Made by a program: the position numbers and the translations under genes. From the IMG/VR virus record IMGVR_UViG_3300034096_000737, positions 1-39,440 of that record: 39,440 bases of DNA. The stretch is one strand, 5' to 3'. Positions 21,954 to 31,249 of the stretch are shown here, in pieces (the stretch's first letter is position 1; the number at the start of each line of letters is the position of its first letter). The notes under the pieces were generated by a model. The model worked only from the letters and a program-made list of their open reading frames with translations, did no database searches and was not told the DNA's origin. The DNA comes from a virus.

Positions 21954-24900
21954 ATGCCACGCTACGAACTTACCTCCGCCCACACGGGCAAGACCTACGT
22001 CATCGAAGGCGACGGCACGCCCACCGAGGACGACATGGTGGACATCGGCCGGCAGCTCGATGAGCAGACGGTACGGCAGGCGGGGATTGATCCCGCGCTG
22101 CTTCAGCAAACACCCGTGGGCACGGTGGCAAACACGGTGCGGAACATCGGCCCGGAGTTTGTCGATATGGCCGTGGGCGGACTCGCAAAGCTGAACGAGA
22201 CGCTGGGCCGCTCTCCGCTGGGCATCGTCTCTCCGCTGGCGCTGGCGAACCGGGCCACGGAAATGGTGACGGGCATCAACCCGCTGGCACGCACCGCCGA
22301 GGCCACGCAGGTGATCCGCGAGACGGGCGAGGACATGCGCCCGGTGAACCCCTTCAACCCAACCGCCCGGACCATCGGCAGCGCGATCAATCAAGTCGGC
22401 GGCATGGTGGCGACGGGCGGACTCGCCACCGCCGCAGGCATGGCCCCGGCCACCGCGATGACGGCCATCCCGGCCGGCATCGGCTTCGCCGCAGGCGCAG
22501 GCCAGGGCATTGACACTGCCCGGCAGATGGGCATCACCGACCCGACCGCGCAGGCGGGCATGGGCATGGCCTTTGGCGGTGTGGAGATGGCGACCGAGCG
22601 ACTGGGCGGTATCGGCGGCGATGTCGTTAATCGTTTCATCCGGCCGCAATCCCTGCTAGGCCGTGCCGCGCTGAATGTGGCGAGCGAATCCGGCGAGGAA
22701 GTGCTGGCAGGCCGTGCGCAGGACGCGCTCACCGTAGGAGCAGGACAATTCGTGTCCGACCCCAACCGCCCCGGCTTCACCCGCAGCGGCTTCGAGCTGC
22801 CAAGCCTGAACCCGCTGAATCCGCAGACCCTCGAACGCATGCAGCAGGAGGCCATCGGTGGCGCTGCGGGCGGCGTCGTGTTCAGCGGACTGCAAGCGCT
22901 TTCCCCCAATGCCAGCGTAACCAAGGAATCCGGTCCGACTGCCGATCAAACCGTGCAGCAAGCAGCCGGTGCGGGTTTGAGTCCCGCCGCTGGCTCCCCT
23001 TCCCCTTCCCCGCTCGGCGGCATCGCCCGCAGGGCCGGGACGGTGGATGTCGCGCCGCTGGTGCCGGGGCTGGAGGAGGATACGGGGGCGCTGACGGCGC
23101 AGGATGTGCAGGACTTGGAGAGGGGGAGAGGGGGAGACAATCGGACAATCGGACAGGGAGACAATGAGACAATCAGACAAGGAGACAATCAGACGGGGCG
23201 ACAGGCGATTTTGACGAATGTGCCGGACGCGGTGACGCAGCCGGACAACGGACCCGCGCAAACCATCACTGGCTCCAATGTGCAAACGGGCACTGAAATG
23301 CCAGTGCCGCCCCCGACTGCGGACGCAGGTGCCGGGGCGGGCGCAACCGTGCCGGATGCGCAGGGGGTAGGACAGGCAATGTCCGACACCCCCCAAGTCT
23401 CCCCGTCTCCGTCTCTCCCAGTCTCCGAGTCTCCTGCGCCTCTGATGCTGCCGAGCCGGAACTTCACGGGCGGGCTGGCTTCCCAGCTCGAGGGGAGCGC
23501 GGCCAGTCTTGGCCGCAATGCAGCGCGAGGCACCAGGAACCCAGAACCCATCACCAATAACTCTTCACTCTCGTCTGCCTACACCCAAGCCTCACGCGGC
23601 AGCAGCAGCGCGATGGTGCCGATCTCCCGCGTCTATGAGCAGGCGAAGGCGCAGAACCCGGCGCTGACGGTGCCGCAGTTTCTCGCCGAGGTGCAGGCGG
23701 CGGACCAGCGCGGCGAGGTGCTGCTGGAGCCGTTTGATTCCCCCGCAGGCTTGCAAGCGGCGGGTGAGTTTGTGGTGCGGAATGCCAGCGGGGTGCCGAG
23801 TGTCAATATGGCGGTGCCGTCGCCGCAAGGAATGACGAATGAGGAAGGACGAAGGACGAATGGCTTGCGGAATCCGGCCGAGCGTGGCAGCGGTGCCGGT
23901 ATCAATGCTGACGAATCCCCTGCCCCTGTCAACCCTGAATCCTCGCGTGCTGAAGGTGGCACGCTCGCATCCCCCGCCGAACTCAAAGCGGCGCAGAAGT
24001 CCAACGAAGCGAAGCTCGCCGCGCTCGGGCTGCCGGTGAAGCCGGGCACGAGGATCTGGGCGGCGTCGAAGATGCGGACGGCGCTGGGGAAGATCGCCAA
24101 GGATGGCAGTTATCCGGCGACGATGCGGGCGATGGCGGACCTGCTCACGCGGGTGAATCTGGACAACCTGCTGCTGAAAGTCGAAGCCGATGCGCGGCTG
24201 AACTTTGCCGGGAAGTATCAACCCTACAACGACGGGCGCGGTGAGATCAGCCTGAACACCCGCGTGACGGGCCGGGGTGACACGGACATCGTGCAAAGCC
24301 TGGTGCATGAGCTGCTGCATCATGCGACGTATCGCGCCCTGCGCAGTCCGAAGAACGCCGTGCAGAAGGGAGCCATCGCCGACCTCGAAGCCCTGCGCAA
24401 ACGCGCCCTGGCCGCGCTCTCCGCGCAGGAGCAGGGCCGCCAGTTTGACTACGAGCTGAGCAACACGGACGAGTTCATCGCGGCGCTGTTTACAAGGGCC
24501 GATTTCCAGACCGCGCTGGCCGGCATCCCCGCCGAGTCCGCGCCGAAGTCCCTCACCCAGCGCATCCGCAGCGTGCTGGATGAGATTTTCCGCGTGCTCG
24601 GGGAACTCGTGACCGGCAAGAAGGTGGAACCCGGCAGCGTGCTGGAGGCCAGCATGGCCGCCACTCTGCGGTTGATGGAGGATGGCAAGCCCAGCCTGCC
24701 ATCCCGCCTCGGCAACGCGGTGATGATGAATGGCGAAGGACGAATGACGAATGACGGGGCGCTGCAAATGCCAGTTGAAAAAGCGGCTGCTAAAAGTAAG
24801 GTGAACGATGATCAAGGCGACTACATGGGGCAAGCAGGTTGGCAGAGCTTTCGCGACGCAATCGGTGTCATTGACCCCCGAGCAAGCGCGAATGCAGGCG

Positions 24901-27900
24901 TCTCAACCCTCGCCACCAGCGCCTCAACAGCAAATGCTGAACTCACCGCCCTCTGGCGCTCCGGTTACCAGGCCGCGCCCAACACGGTAGACACCGTTCG
25001 AGGCGGTGAGCACACGCTTGAACTCAAAGGAAAGCGTTATTTCAAACAGACGCATCCCGAGAAATTTGGGGCCGTGTTTGATCCGGCCACACCTGAAGTG
25101 CTAGGTTGGGGCACGCCGCTGCAATACCTGCAACGCTGGCGCTTGTTTAACGAGCTTTTCCCCGGTGCTGATGTGCGTTTTGAAGGCGTGGTGATGCACC
25201 CCAACGGGCAAGTGAGCCTGAAAATCTCCCAGCCCGTGCTGCAAGGCACCAAACCTACGGCGGAGGAGATTACTGAGGTGCTGACTCAAGACGGTTGGCG
25301 CAAGACCTCTCTGAACACCTGGCGGAAAGGCGGTTTGCTGATGAGCGATGCCAAGCCGGATAATTTCCTCAAGCTGGCAGATGGCTTGATCGTGCCCGTG
25401 GATCTGGTGCTGCAAGAAGGCATGGCAGAAGCTCCGCTGATGAATCCCGCTGCCGAACAGCGCGAGAACCGCAGCGCCTTTGCCCGGCCAGAGCAGGCTG
25501 CCCGCATGTATGAAGTGCAGGGCAATGACGTGATGATGACCGAGGCCGCGCAATGGCTGGCGGGTGTGGACAATGCCACCGCCGTGCAGCAGCTCGAAAG
25601 CGGCCTGCCACCGGCAGGACTGCGCAAGGATCACTTGCCCGCGCTGGCGGAGCAGACCATGCAACGGCTGGTGCAGACGATGGCGAGCGACAAGGAGCTG
25701 GTGCGCCTGCAAGCCGAGGCGTTGCTGGATCGTGCTGGCATTGCCTGGCAGGACGTGATCAACCGCGAGGCGGGCCGCGGACTGCAACAAGTCGGCGCGG
25801 CGAATGCGCGTCTGCTTCCCATCGCCCCGATTTTGGCAACCAAACGCATTTTGGTGCAACGCGCCGAGGTGGTGATGGACAAAAGGTTTGAAGGCGGTGC
25901 CGAGGGCGCGGTGGAGAAGGTCAAGGGCATCATTCAGAAAGCCGACACGCAGGCCAGCACCGAAGTGGCACAGGCGGTGCAAGACACGGTGGAGATGGCC
26001 CCGCCCGTGGACCCTGCCGCCGCCCGTGCGGCGGTGAATGCTATCACCCAGACGGCGCGGACCTACTTTGGCGGAACGCTGCCGCCGCGTGTGAAGATCC
26101 TGCATCAAGATCAGGCCGAATGGGATGCCCGCATGAATGGCAATGTGCTGGAGCTGAACGCCGCCGCTTTGGAGACATCGCAAGTGGTGGGCAAGATCGA
26201 GCATGAAATCGGGCACCTGCTGTTTCAAGATCCGGCGATGCGCCAGCAGTTTGACGCGCTGTGGAATAGCCTGGACGTGAATGAGCGGGCGCAGATCGAG
26301 AACATCACCGCCGTGCTCTACGATGCCGCGAACCGCAACGAGGAAGCCAGCGTGCGAGCACTGGATGCCGTGCGGCAGATGGTGGAGGCTAAGAACCCCG
26401 GCCTGTGGCAGCGCTTTGTGACCTGGCTCCGGCAAGCCTGGGAACGTCTCACGGGCCGCCTGCCGGGTGATCCGCGCCGACTGGCCGCCGTGATGATCGA
26501 AACCGGCGTGGCCCGACTCAAAGGCGTGGAAGGCAACCAGACCGAGGTGCGCGAGTCCCGCCGCTCGGATCTGCTGAAAGTGAACTCACCGCAACTGGCC
26601 CGGCTGCTGAACTCACTCCGCATCAAAGTGGCTCCTGGCCTGAAATGGCGCGACATCTTCACCGACATGCCCGCCACGCAACTGGAGCGGCAGCGCGAAA
26701 TCTACAAGCGCCTGATGCAGCATCAAGCGTTGCAAAACCTGAGCGCCGCTGAACGTCTGCAACTCACCAACGAACTGGACAAAGCCTGGCAGCGTGAGCG
26801 CCGGAAGGTGTTCAACAAAGAGCTGGAAAAGGCGGGTGTGCTCGGAGAGAAGGACAAGACCGACCGCGTGAAGGCCAAGGCCGTGCTGCCGAAGATGCTC
26901 CGCATGATCAACCTGGGCATGTTTGACAGCGCTGCCTGGCGGGATGCCGTGGCCCCACAATATGGCCTGCGCGTGCTCACAAGCGCCGACACCGCGCAAC
27001 TGCGCACGCTGGCGGAGGCCGCGTGGAAGCTGCCGGAGGGGGTGATTCGCAACCAGAAGCTCCGCGATCTGCTGAACGCCATTCAGAAGAAGACCGGCGC
27101 GAGCTGGATCGAAGTGCTGAACTCTTACTGGACCGCCGCTGTGCTGTCCGGCCTGCGCACGCAGTTTGACACCTGGATGTCTGCCATCAACGGCATGGGC
27201 ACGAACCTGATGCAGATCGGCGGACTCGTGGCCCGAGGCCGTGGCCGTGCCGCGATCGACGCGCATGCTCAGTGGTGGCGCGGCCTGTTTGAAGGCGTGC
27301 GCGAGAGCGGGCAAATCCTGTTCAAGGGAGATACCAGCTACCTGAAACGCTTTGGCGCGGACCTGAAAAAGGCGCTGGAGGGAGAGACGACCGTGACGCC
27401 TGTGCTGCTGGGAGAAAACCTGTGGAAGAACGGCAACACGTTTTACAAATACGGGCTGGCTCCGGTGATGATGTTCACGGGCCGCCTGATGGCTGCCGCT
27501 GACCACATCAACAACACGGCCACCACGCAGGGGGCGATTGCCGTGGCACGGGCGCTGCATCCTGAACTCTACCAGGGCAAGGTGGGATTCACCGAGACCG
27601 AACGCGCCGACGCTCGCGCTCAAGCCCTGCGCGAAGTGACCGGCGGCAACGAGCCGAAGACCAGCCAAGAACGCGCCACCGTGAGCGCTCGCACGCGGGA
27701 AATCCTGAATGGCACGGTGAAACCTGCCGACTACGCCGCCGCGTCAGAGATCGGCGACATGGCAGCCTATCAGAACGACCCCACCGGGCTGTTCGGCGTG
27801 GTTTACAGCGCGATGAAGCAGGGACTCGGCAGCATTCAGCGCGGGCTGGGTGATTATGCGGAGGATGTGACAGCGAACCGCTTTGCACGCGTGGTTTCCG

Positions 27901-29012
27901 GCATGATGGCCGGTTCCTTGCACGGCATCACCGGCACGCGGTTCATGCGCTTCGGTGCGAACTTCGGCGCGGATCTGACCCGTTACATCCCCGGCAGCTA
28001 TGTGCTGGGCAAGGCGGGCTTCTATGGCCGCGACGTGAGCCGCATGCAGCAGGAGCTGCTGCTCGGCAAGAACCTCGTGGGCCTGATGCTGGCAAGCACG
28101 CTGGCGGCGGTCTTTCTGAACAGTGACGATGAAGACGAGGGCTGGCAGATTGAAGGCGACTGGAGCACCCTGAACCCGCAGCAGGCCAAGGAACGCATGG
28201 CCGCAGGCTACGAGCGCCTGACGATGTGGAAACGCGACGGCGATCAAGTGCGGCGCGTGAGCTACAAGCAATGGCCGACCATGGGCCTGTTTGCCGTAGT
28301 GGGCGGCATGCTGGATGAGAAGCGCCACAAACCCGCAAGCTGGGCACAGCACGGCACGGCGGGCCATCTCCTGCGCGGCGTGGCCACCGGCTACACGCAG
28401 GTAAAGAACGTGTCAGCCGTGCGCAATCTGGTGGAACTCTTCGGCGAGCCGACTTTCAGCGCGGATGCGGTGAGCGGCACGATTGACAAGATGATCAAGA
28501 TCGGCACGAACTTTGCGGGCGGATTCATGCCCACGCTGATCAAGGACGCGGAGGCCTGGACTGATCCGCGCAACTTCAAACCCGAGGGCACGGCGGAGCT
28601 GATGCTGCGGAGCATGGTCATCGCCCGCAAATTTGTGAACGATGGCCGGCCCCAGCTCAATCTGCTGGGTGAAGAGGTCAAACTGCAACGCGCTCCGTGG
28701 AGTCGGGCCTATACCAGCGTGGAGAGCGGCGAGGCGCATCGCGTGCTGGGTGCCCTGCTGGCCCGTGGACTGGCCCTGCCGATGCCGAGCGATCAAATCA
28801 GCGTGTTCAAGAACGGCGTCAAGGTGCCGCTGGAAAGCCTGGGCCGTGAAGCCGTGTGGAAATACGAGAAGGCCGTGGGCCAAGGCTACAAAGAATGGCT
28901 CTACCTCGAAGGCTCCGACCTGCTGCAAATGCCCGTGAAGCAGGCCGCCAAGGTGATCGAGCAGCGGGCCGCGAGCATCAAGCGGCAGGCGCTAGCGCGG
29001 GTGGTGCGGTGA
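21954..29012 (+). CDS. Giant polyvalent protein: two zincin-like proteases and a kinase-like domain
   Basis: A 2,352-residue protein. In order: an N-terminal start that resembles a phage linker domain (YELTSAHTGKTYVIEGDGTP), then Gly/Ala/Met-rich helices to about 320. A low-complexity linker of about 300 residues follows, full of reiterated host-like words. Next comes a first zincin with VHELLHH near 783 and DEFIAALF after it. A kinase-like domain has ELKGKRYFKQTHPEKFG near 1022 and LMSDAKPDNFLKLADGLIVPVDL near 1129-1151. A second zincin has KIEHEIGHLLF near 1413. A C-terminal 900-residue helical region includes one hydrophobic segment (LVGLMLASTLAAVFLN). Such 'polyvalent' proteins are known to enter the host with phage DNA and carry several effector domains against host defences. 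Here that is inference from the domains. Confidence 0.75.
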   Translation: MPRYELTSAHTGKTYVIEGDGTPTEDDMVDIGRQLDEQTVRQAGIDPALLQQTPVGTVANTVRNIGPEFVDMAVGGLAKLNETLGRSPLGIVSPLALANRATEMVTGINPLARTAEATQVIRETGEDMRPVNPFNPTARTIGSAINQVGGMVATGGLATAAGMAPATAMTAIPAGIGFAAGAGQGIDTARQMGITDPTAQAGMGMAFGGVEMATERLGGIGGDVVNRFIRPQSLLGRAALNVASESGEEVLAGRAQDALTVGAGQFVSDPNRPGFTRSGFELPSLNPLNPQTLERMQQEAIGGAAGGVVFSGLQALSPNASVTKESGPTADQTVQQAAGAGLSPAAGSPSPSPLGGIARRAGTVDVAPLVPGLEEDTGALTAQDVQDLERGRGGDNRTIGQGDNETIRQGDNQTGRQAILTNVPDAVTQPDNGPAQTITGSNVQTGTEMPVPPPTADAGAGAGATVPDAQGVGQAMSDTPQVSPSPSLPVSESPAPLMLPSRNFTGGLASQLEGSAASLGRNAARGTRNPEPITNNSSLSSAYTQASRGSSSAMVPISRVYEQAKAQNPALTVPQFLAEVQAADQRGEVLLEPFDSPAGLQAAGEFVVRNASGVPSVNMAVPSPQGMTNEEGRRTNGLRNPAERGSGAGINADESPAPVNPESSRAEGGTLASPAELKAAQKSNEAKLAALGLPVKPGTRIWAASKMRTALGKIAKDGSYPATMRAMADLLTRVNLDNLLLKVEADARLNFAGKYQPYNDGRGEISLNTRVTGRGDTDIVQSLVHELLHHATYRALRSPKNAVQKGAIADLEALRKRALAALSAQEQGRQFDYELSNTDEFIAALFTRADFQTALAGIPAESAPKSLTQRIRSVLDEIFRVLGELVTGKKVEPGSVLEASMAATLRLMEDGKPSLPSRLGNAVMMNGEGRMTNDGALQMPVEKAAAKSKVNDDQGDYMGQAGWQSFRDAIGVIDPRASANAGVSTLATSASTANAELTALWRSGYQAAPNTVDTVRGGEHTLELKGKRYFKQTHPEKFGAVFDPATPEVLGWGTPLQYLQRWRLFNELFPGADVRFEGVVMHPNGQVSLKISQPVLQGTKPTAEEITEVLTQDGWRKTSLNTWRKGGLLMSDAKPDNFLKLADGLIVPVDLVLQEGMAEAPLMNPAAEQRENRSAFARPEQAARMYEVQGNDVMMTEAAQWLAGVDNATAVQQLESGLPPAGLRKDHLPALAEQTMQRLVQTMASDKELVRLQAEALLDRAGIAWQDVINREAGRGLQQVGAANARLLPIAPILATKRILVQRAEVVMDKRFEGGAEGAVEKVKGIIQKADTQASTEVAQAVQDTVEMAPPVDPAAARAAVNAITQTARTYFGGTLPPRVKILHQDQAEWDARMNGNVLELNAAALETSQVVGKIEHEIGHLLFQDPAMRQQFDALWNSLDVNERAQIENITAVLYDAANRNEEASVRALDAVRQMVEAKNPGLWQRFVTWLRQAWERLTGRLPGDPRRLAAVMIETGVARLKGVEGNQTEVRESRRSDLLKVNSPQLARLLNSLRIKVAPGLKWRDIFTDMPATQLERQREIYKRLMQHQALQNLSAAERLQLTNELDKAWQRERRKVFNKELEKAGVLGEKDKTDRVKAKAVLPKMLRMINLGMFDSAAWRDAVAPQYGLRVLTSADTAQLRTLAEAAWKLPEGVIRNQKLRDLLNAIQKKTGASWIEVLNSYWTAAVLSGLRTQFDTWMSAINGMGTNLMQIGGLVARGRGRAAIDAHAQWWRGLFEGVRESGQILFKGDTSYLKRFGADLKKALEGETTVTPVLLGENLWKNGNTFYKYGLAPVMMFTGRLMAAADHINNTATTQGAIAVARALHPELYQGKVGFTETERADARAQALREVTGGNEPKTSQERATVSARTREILNGTVKPADYAAASEIGDMAAYQNDPTGLFGVVYSAMKQGLGSIQRGLGDYAEDVTANRFARVVSGMMAGSLHGITGTRFMRFGANFGADLTRYIPGSYVLGKAGFYGRDVSRMQQELLLGKNLVGLMLASTLAAVFLNSDDEDEGWQIEGDWSTLNPQQAKERMAAGYERLTMWKRDGDQVRRVSYKQWPTMGLFAVVGGMLDEKRHKPASWAQHGTAGHLLRGVATGYTQVKNVSAVRNLVELFGEPTFSADAVSGTIDKMIKIGTNFAGGFMPTLIKDAEAWTDPRNFKPEGTAELMLRSMVIARKFVNDGRPQLNLLGEEVKLQRAPWSRAYTSVESGEAHRVLGALLARGLALPMPSDQISVFKNGVKVPLESLGREAVWKYEKAVGQGYKEWLYLEGSDLLQMPVKQAAKVIEQRAASIKRQALARVVR
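23127..23215 (+). repeat. In-frame GACAATCAGACA tandem repeat inside the polyvalent gene
   Basis: The same words that lie between genes at 7692 and 10273 are here translated, as DNRTIGQGDNETIRQGDNQT. Related tracts follow within the same linker: TCTCCCCGTCTCCGTCTC words at about 23391-23435, CCCAGAACCCATCACC at about 23540-23565, and GACGAATGAGGAAGGACGAA at 23832-23862. Another tract lies at 24727-24760. The reading frame survives all of them. Confidence 0.85.
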
Positions 29013-29039
29013 GTTGACAGGCGTGGTAGGGTGAAGACC

Positions 29040-29345
29040 ATGAAACGCTTCACGCTTTCCCTGCTGGTGCTGACGGCGCTGGCGCTGCATGCCAACACGC
29101 CCCCGAGTCCCGACGCGGCGCAGGTGATGCGCTACCAGTGCGTGGCCGGCACGGTGCACGGCCTGACGAAAGCCGAGGACCGGCCCGCCACCTTCCGCAT
29201 CGACACCGCCACCGGCAAAACCTGGATGCTGCAAGCCGTGCCCATGAACACGCCGAATGGCGTCATCATTGTCTCGACCTGGATCGAGGTTCACGAGACG
29301 AACGGGGAACTGTATCGGGTGGCGATGCAGAGCATGAGCAAGTGA
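29040..29345 (+). CDS. Small secreted or periplasmic protein
   Basis: A 101-residue protein with a clear signal peptide (MKRFTLSLLVLTALALHANT, cleavage likely after AxA-type LHA). The mature part is about 80 residues of beta type (YQCVAGTVHGLTKAEDRPATFRIDTATG, VIIVSTWIEVHETNG). It lies between the ejected-protein genes and attP, a common place for lysogenic conversion genes, so it may be expressed from the prophage (inference). I chose the ATG at 29040; a GTG lies three codons earlier. Confidence 0.65.
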   Translation: MKRFTLSLLVLTALALHANTPPSPDAAQVMRYQCVAGTVHGLTKAEDRPATFRIDTATGKTWMLQAVPMNTPNGVIIVSTWIEVHETNGELYRVAMQSMSK

Positions 29346-29429
29346 AATGTATCTAGCTGAACGTCTAGCACCGTGACTTTTGCGCTGGAGTCCTTGTTTT
29401 ACAAGGCATGCACGATTCCGCGCAACGCA

Positions 29430-29473
29430 TTCTGAATCTGTTATTCAAGGTTCGAATCCTTGTGAGGCAACCA
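29430..29473 (+). other. 3' half of a tRNA gene (attP core), CUG anticodon loop
   Basis: The bases fit the 3' half of a tRNA. The anticodon loop TTCTGAA at 29430-29436 is followed by TCTGT, a four-base variable loop and a T-arm CAAGG-TTCGAAT-CCTTG at 29446-29462. Acceptor strand TGAGGCA, discriminator A and CCA follow to 29473. Upstream bases do not pair to complete a cloverleaf, so this is a fragment, as expected where a phage core restores the host tRNA gene after insertion. The CTG triplet would mean tRNA-Gln, and an A at position 72 fits its usual U1-A72 pair. Confidence 0.75.
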
Positions 29474-29490
29474 CTCCAAAAGGGGTGGTT
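29469..29490 (+). terminator. Hairpin after the tRNA 3' end
   Basis: AACCACTCC and GGGGTGGTT form a nine-pair stem (one G-T) around AAAA, starting within the CCA end. It looks like the host tRNA terminator carried with the attachment core. Confidence 0.65.
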
Positions 29491-29659
29491 TATGGCCTGA
29501 AACGGGCTGGAAGGGCTGATTTACAAGGGTTTGAGGGGTGAGTTGTGGTCCAGAGGTGTGTCAAAAGCTGATTTTAATTATTTTCATTTATGTTGATTTA
29601 TGGCGGCGGCTCGTCTAGCAGTTCGTCTAGCAGGATCAAACCACCTGCCCCACCATTCA

Positions 29660-29890
29660 ATGAAACTCCCCGATGAATTGACTCCGCAGGAGCATGGCGT
29701 TATTAAAACGGCTCTGCTGGAATTGGAAACACGCAACGCTGTCTGGCTGAAGGACTCGCATTGGTCGCCTGAGATGCGGGCGGGTTTGCAGCGGGATATG
29801 GAGCAGGCTAGTGCGCTGCGCGAGAAGTTGCGCGAGGTGTATCTGGTGCCGATGGCACGCCATTGGAGCAAAGGGAGGGCGGCACGATGA
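29660..29890 (+). CDS. Small helical protein coupled to the phage integrase
   Basis: A 76-residue helical protein (LTPQEHGVIKTALLELETRN, MRAGLQRDMEQASALREKLRE) starting at MKLPDE. It overlaps the integrase start by ATGA. It may be an excisionase-like or accessory partner, but has no recognisable DNA-binding motif. The ATG at 29660 was preferred to a longer start that would run into the attP arm repeats. Confidence 0.55.
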   Translation: MKLPDELTPQEHGVIKTALLELETRNAVWLKDSHWSPEMRAGLQRDMEQASALREKLREVYLVPMARHWSKGRAAR

Positions 29891-31242
29891 AAACGGCTCT
29901 GGGATCATACTCGATTTATCGGCAGCCAAAGGCGCGGGCGGAGGGGCTGCCTCAGTTTGAGTGGAAGTGGGTCGTGCGGTTCTTTGTCGGGACGGGCAAG
30001 CCGCTGACGAGATCGAAGCACCCCTACCCTATTTGTGATAAGTGCCTGGCGGAGGTGGGGAATCCGGTGGAGACGCGGCCGAATTGCGGGTGCCAGGTGG
30101 TGGTGCGGAAGTGGGCGGAGTTGTTTCTGAAGACGCACACGGCGATGCTGCAACGCGGCGAGATGGACCGGCTGACGGAGCTTTTAACGCCGAAGCAGTT
30201 CACGTCACCTGCGGAGGTGCTGGCGGTGTATCGGGAGCGCGGGCCGGAGGACCGGGTGCAACGGTTGAACTTTCTGGCGGCGGTGTTTGAGCAGACGACG
30301 GGGAAGGACATTTCATGTGTGAGGTGGGAGGATTTGACGGCGGACCTGAAGCTGGACTGGGCCGAGCTGCGCCAGGAGGCTGGCCGCCGCGGCTGGCTGG
30401 GGCTGGGTGCTGGCCGGAACATGCCGGCCAATGGTTGGGCGATGCTGCGTGAGCTGAAGCGTGCGGGCAAGCTGCCTGCGCTGGACGATCGCACCGAGGC
30501 GGCATGGAACACGACGGTGAACACTTACATGACGAGCATCAATTCCATTTTTGGCGAGAAGGCGCGGACGAAGATCCTGCGGGGGCTGAACGTGCCGCCG
30601 CTGGCGGAGTTTCTGGGCTGCCGTCTGGCTTTGCCTGCGCCGAAGGGGCACAAAGAAATCGAGGCGGGTGTGATGGCGCGGATTGATGCGGCGCTGCCGG
30701 TGCTGCGGGCGGAGGATGCGCGGGTATGGTTGTTTGAGCAGCTATGTGAGGAGACGGGCATCCGCCCAGTGTCGGTGCGGCGGCTGGTGCCGGGTGATCT
30801 GCGGGCGCTGACGACGGCGGAGGCGGCGGAGTGGAGGTCACGCATGGCGGCGGAGTGGCGCGTCGAGGAAGCGGATCTGTGCGAGTTTGGCGGGCTGCTG
30901 CGGGTGGCGGCGGCGAAGCATGGGGCGGAGATCCTGACGCCCATCTCGGCGGAGGTGGTGGCGGTGGCGCTGGCGGTGCAGACGGCGGGCAGCCTGATCG
31001 GTGCCAGGCATGAGACGGAGGGCCGCCAGCTTCATGCGCGGCTGAATGCGTTTCTGCGCGTCTGTGGCGTGTCGGGCACGCAGGCGGCGTATTTGCTGAG
31101 GCATCGCAAGGGGCAGCTTCTCCGTCGTTTTGGTGGCAAGGCAGCGGCGGCGGCGGGCCTGGGCCATACGAGCGAGGCGATGGCGGGACGGTATAGCCGC
31201 GAGGATCGCGTGGTGCCTGCGGTGGGCCTGCGGGTGGCGTGA
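29887..31242 (+). CDS. int: Phage tyrosine integrase
   Basis: A 451-residue protein. An N-terminal region carries a cysteine cluster (ICDKC and NCGC near 49-73), perhaps a zinc knuckle. The C-terminal catalytic part shows ETGIRPVSVRRL near 295 with the first arginine. AAYLLRHRKGQLLRRF near 402 follows, where the usual H-x-x-R appears as Y-x-x-R. GLGHTSEAMAGRYSRED near 425 then supplies the last histidine and the tyrosine nucleophile. It lies next to a tRNA-derived attP, so it should insert the phage genome into a tRNA gene. It is unrelated in detail to the IntI at 4087 and lacks its insert. Confidence 0.8.
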   Translation: MKTALGSYSIYRQPKARAEGLPQFEWKWVVRFFVGTGKPLTRSKHPYPICDKCLAEVGNPVETRPNCGCQVVVRKWAELFLKTHTAMLQRGEMDRLTELLTPKQFTSPAEVLAVYRERGPEDRVQRLNFLAAVFEQTTGKDISCVRWEDLTADLKLDWAELRQEAGRRGWLGLGAGRNMPANGWAMLRELKRAGKLPALDDRTEAAWNTTVNTYMTSINSIFGEKARTKILRGLNVPPLAEFLGCRLALPAPKGHKEIEAGVMARIDAALPVLRAEDARVWLFEQLCEETGIRPVSVRRLVPGDLRALTTAEAAEWRSRMAAEWRVEEADLCEFGGLLRVAAAKHGAEILTPISAEVVAVALAVQTAGSLIGARHETEGRQLHARLNAFLRVCGVSGTQAAYLLRHRKGQLLRRFGGKAAAAAGLGHTSEAMAGRYSREDRVVPAVGLRVA

Positions 31243-31249
31243 GTGGAGA

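Larger units (their letters stand above)
29346..29659. other. Attachment region attP with integrase arm-type repeats
   Basis: This gene-free stretch precedes the phage integrase operon. It contains three direct copies of CGTCTAGCA: 29362-29370 on the left, and 29612-29620 and 29624-29632 on the right. They flank a tRNA-like core at 29430-29473. Direct repeats on both sides of a tRNA-derived core are the known plan of lambda-type attP sites. A fourth copy, inverted, lies far away at 34535-34543. Bases 29491-29611 hold no gene or further structure that I can see. Confidence 0.75.

Noticed and set aside
20505-22649. A 714-codon minus-strand open frame
   Set aside because: It is opposite the Gln-rich and polyvalent genes, with His/Arg-rich shadow composition and no motif.
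23127-23215. Possible CRISPR array (regular GACAATC repeats)
   Set aside because: Units are 8-16 bases with no unique spacers, and the stretch is translated in frame inside a long gene.
29340-29473. A complete tRNA gene
   Set aside because: Only the 3' half folds. The bases upstream of the anticodon loop do not pair with TCTGT, and no acceptor 5' strand matching TGAGGCA is present.
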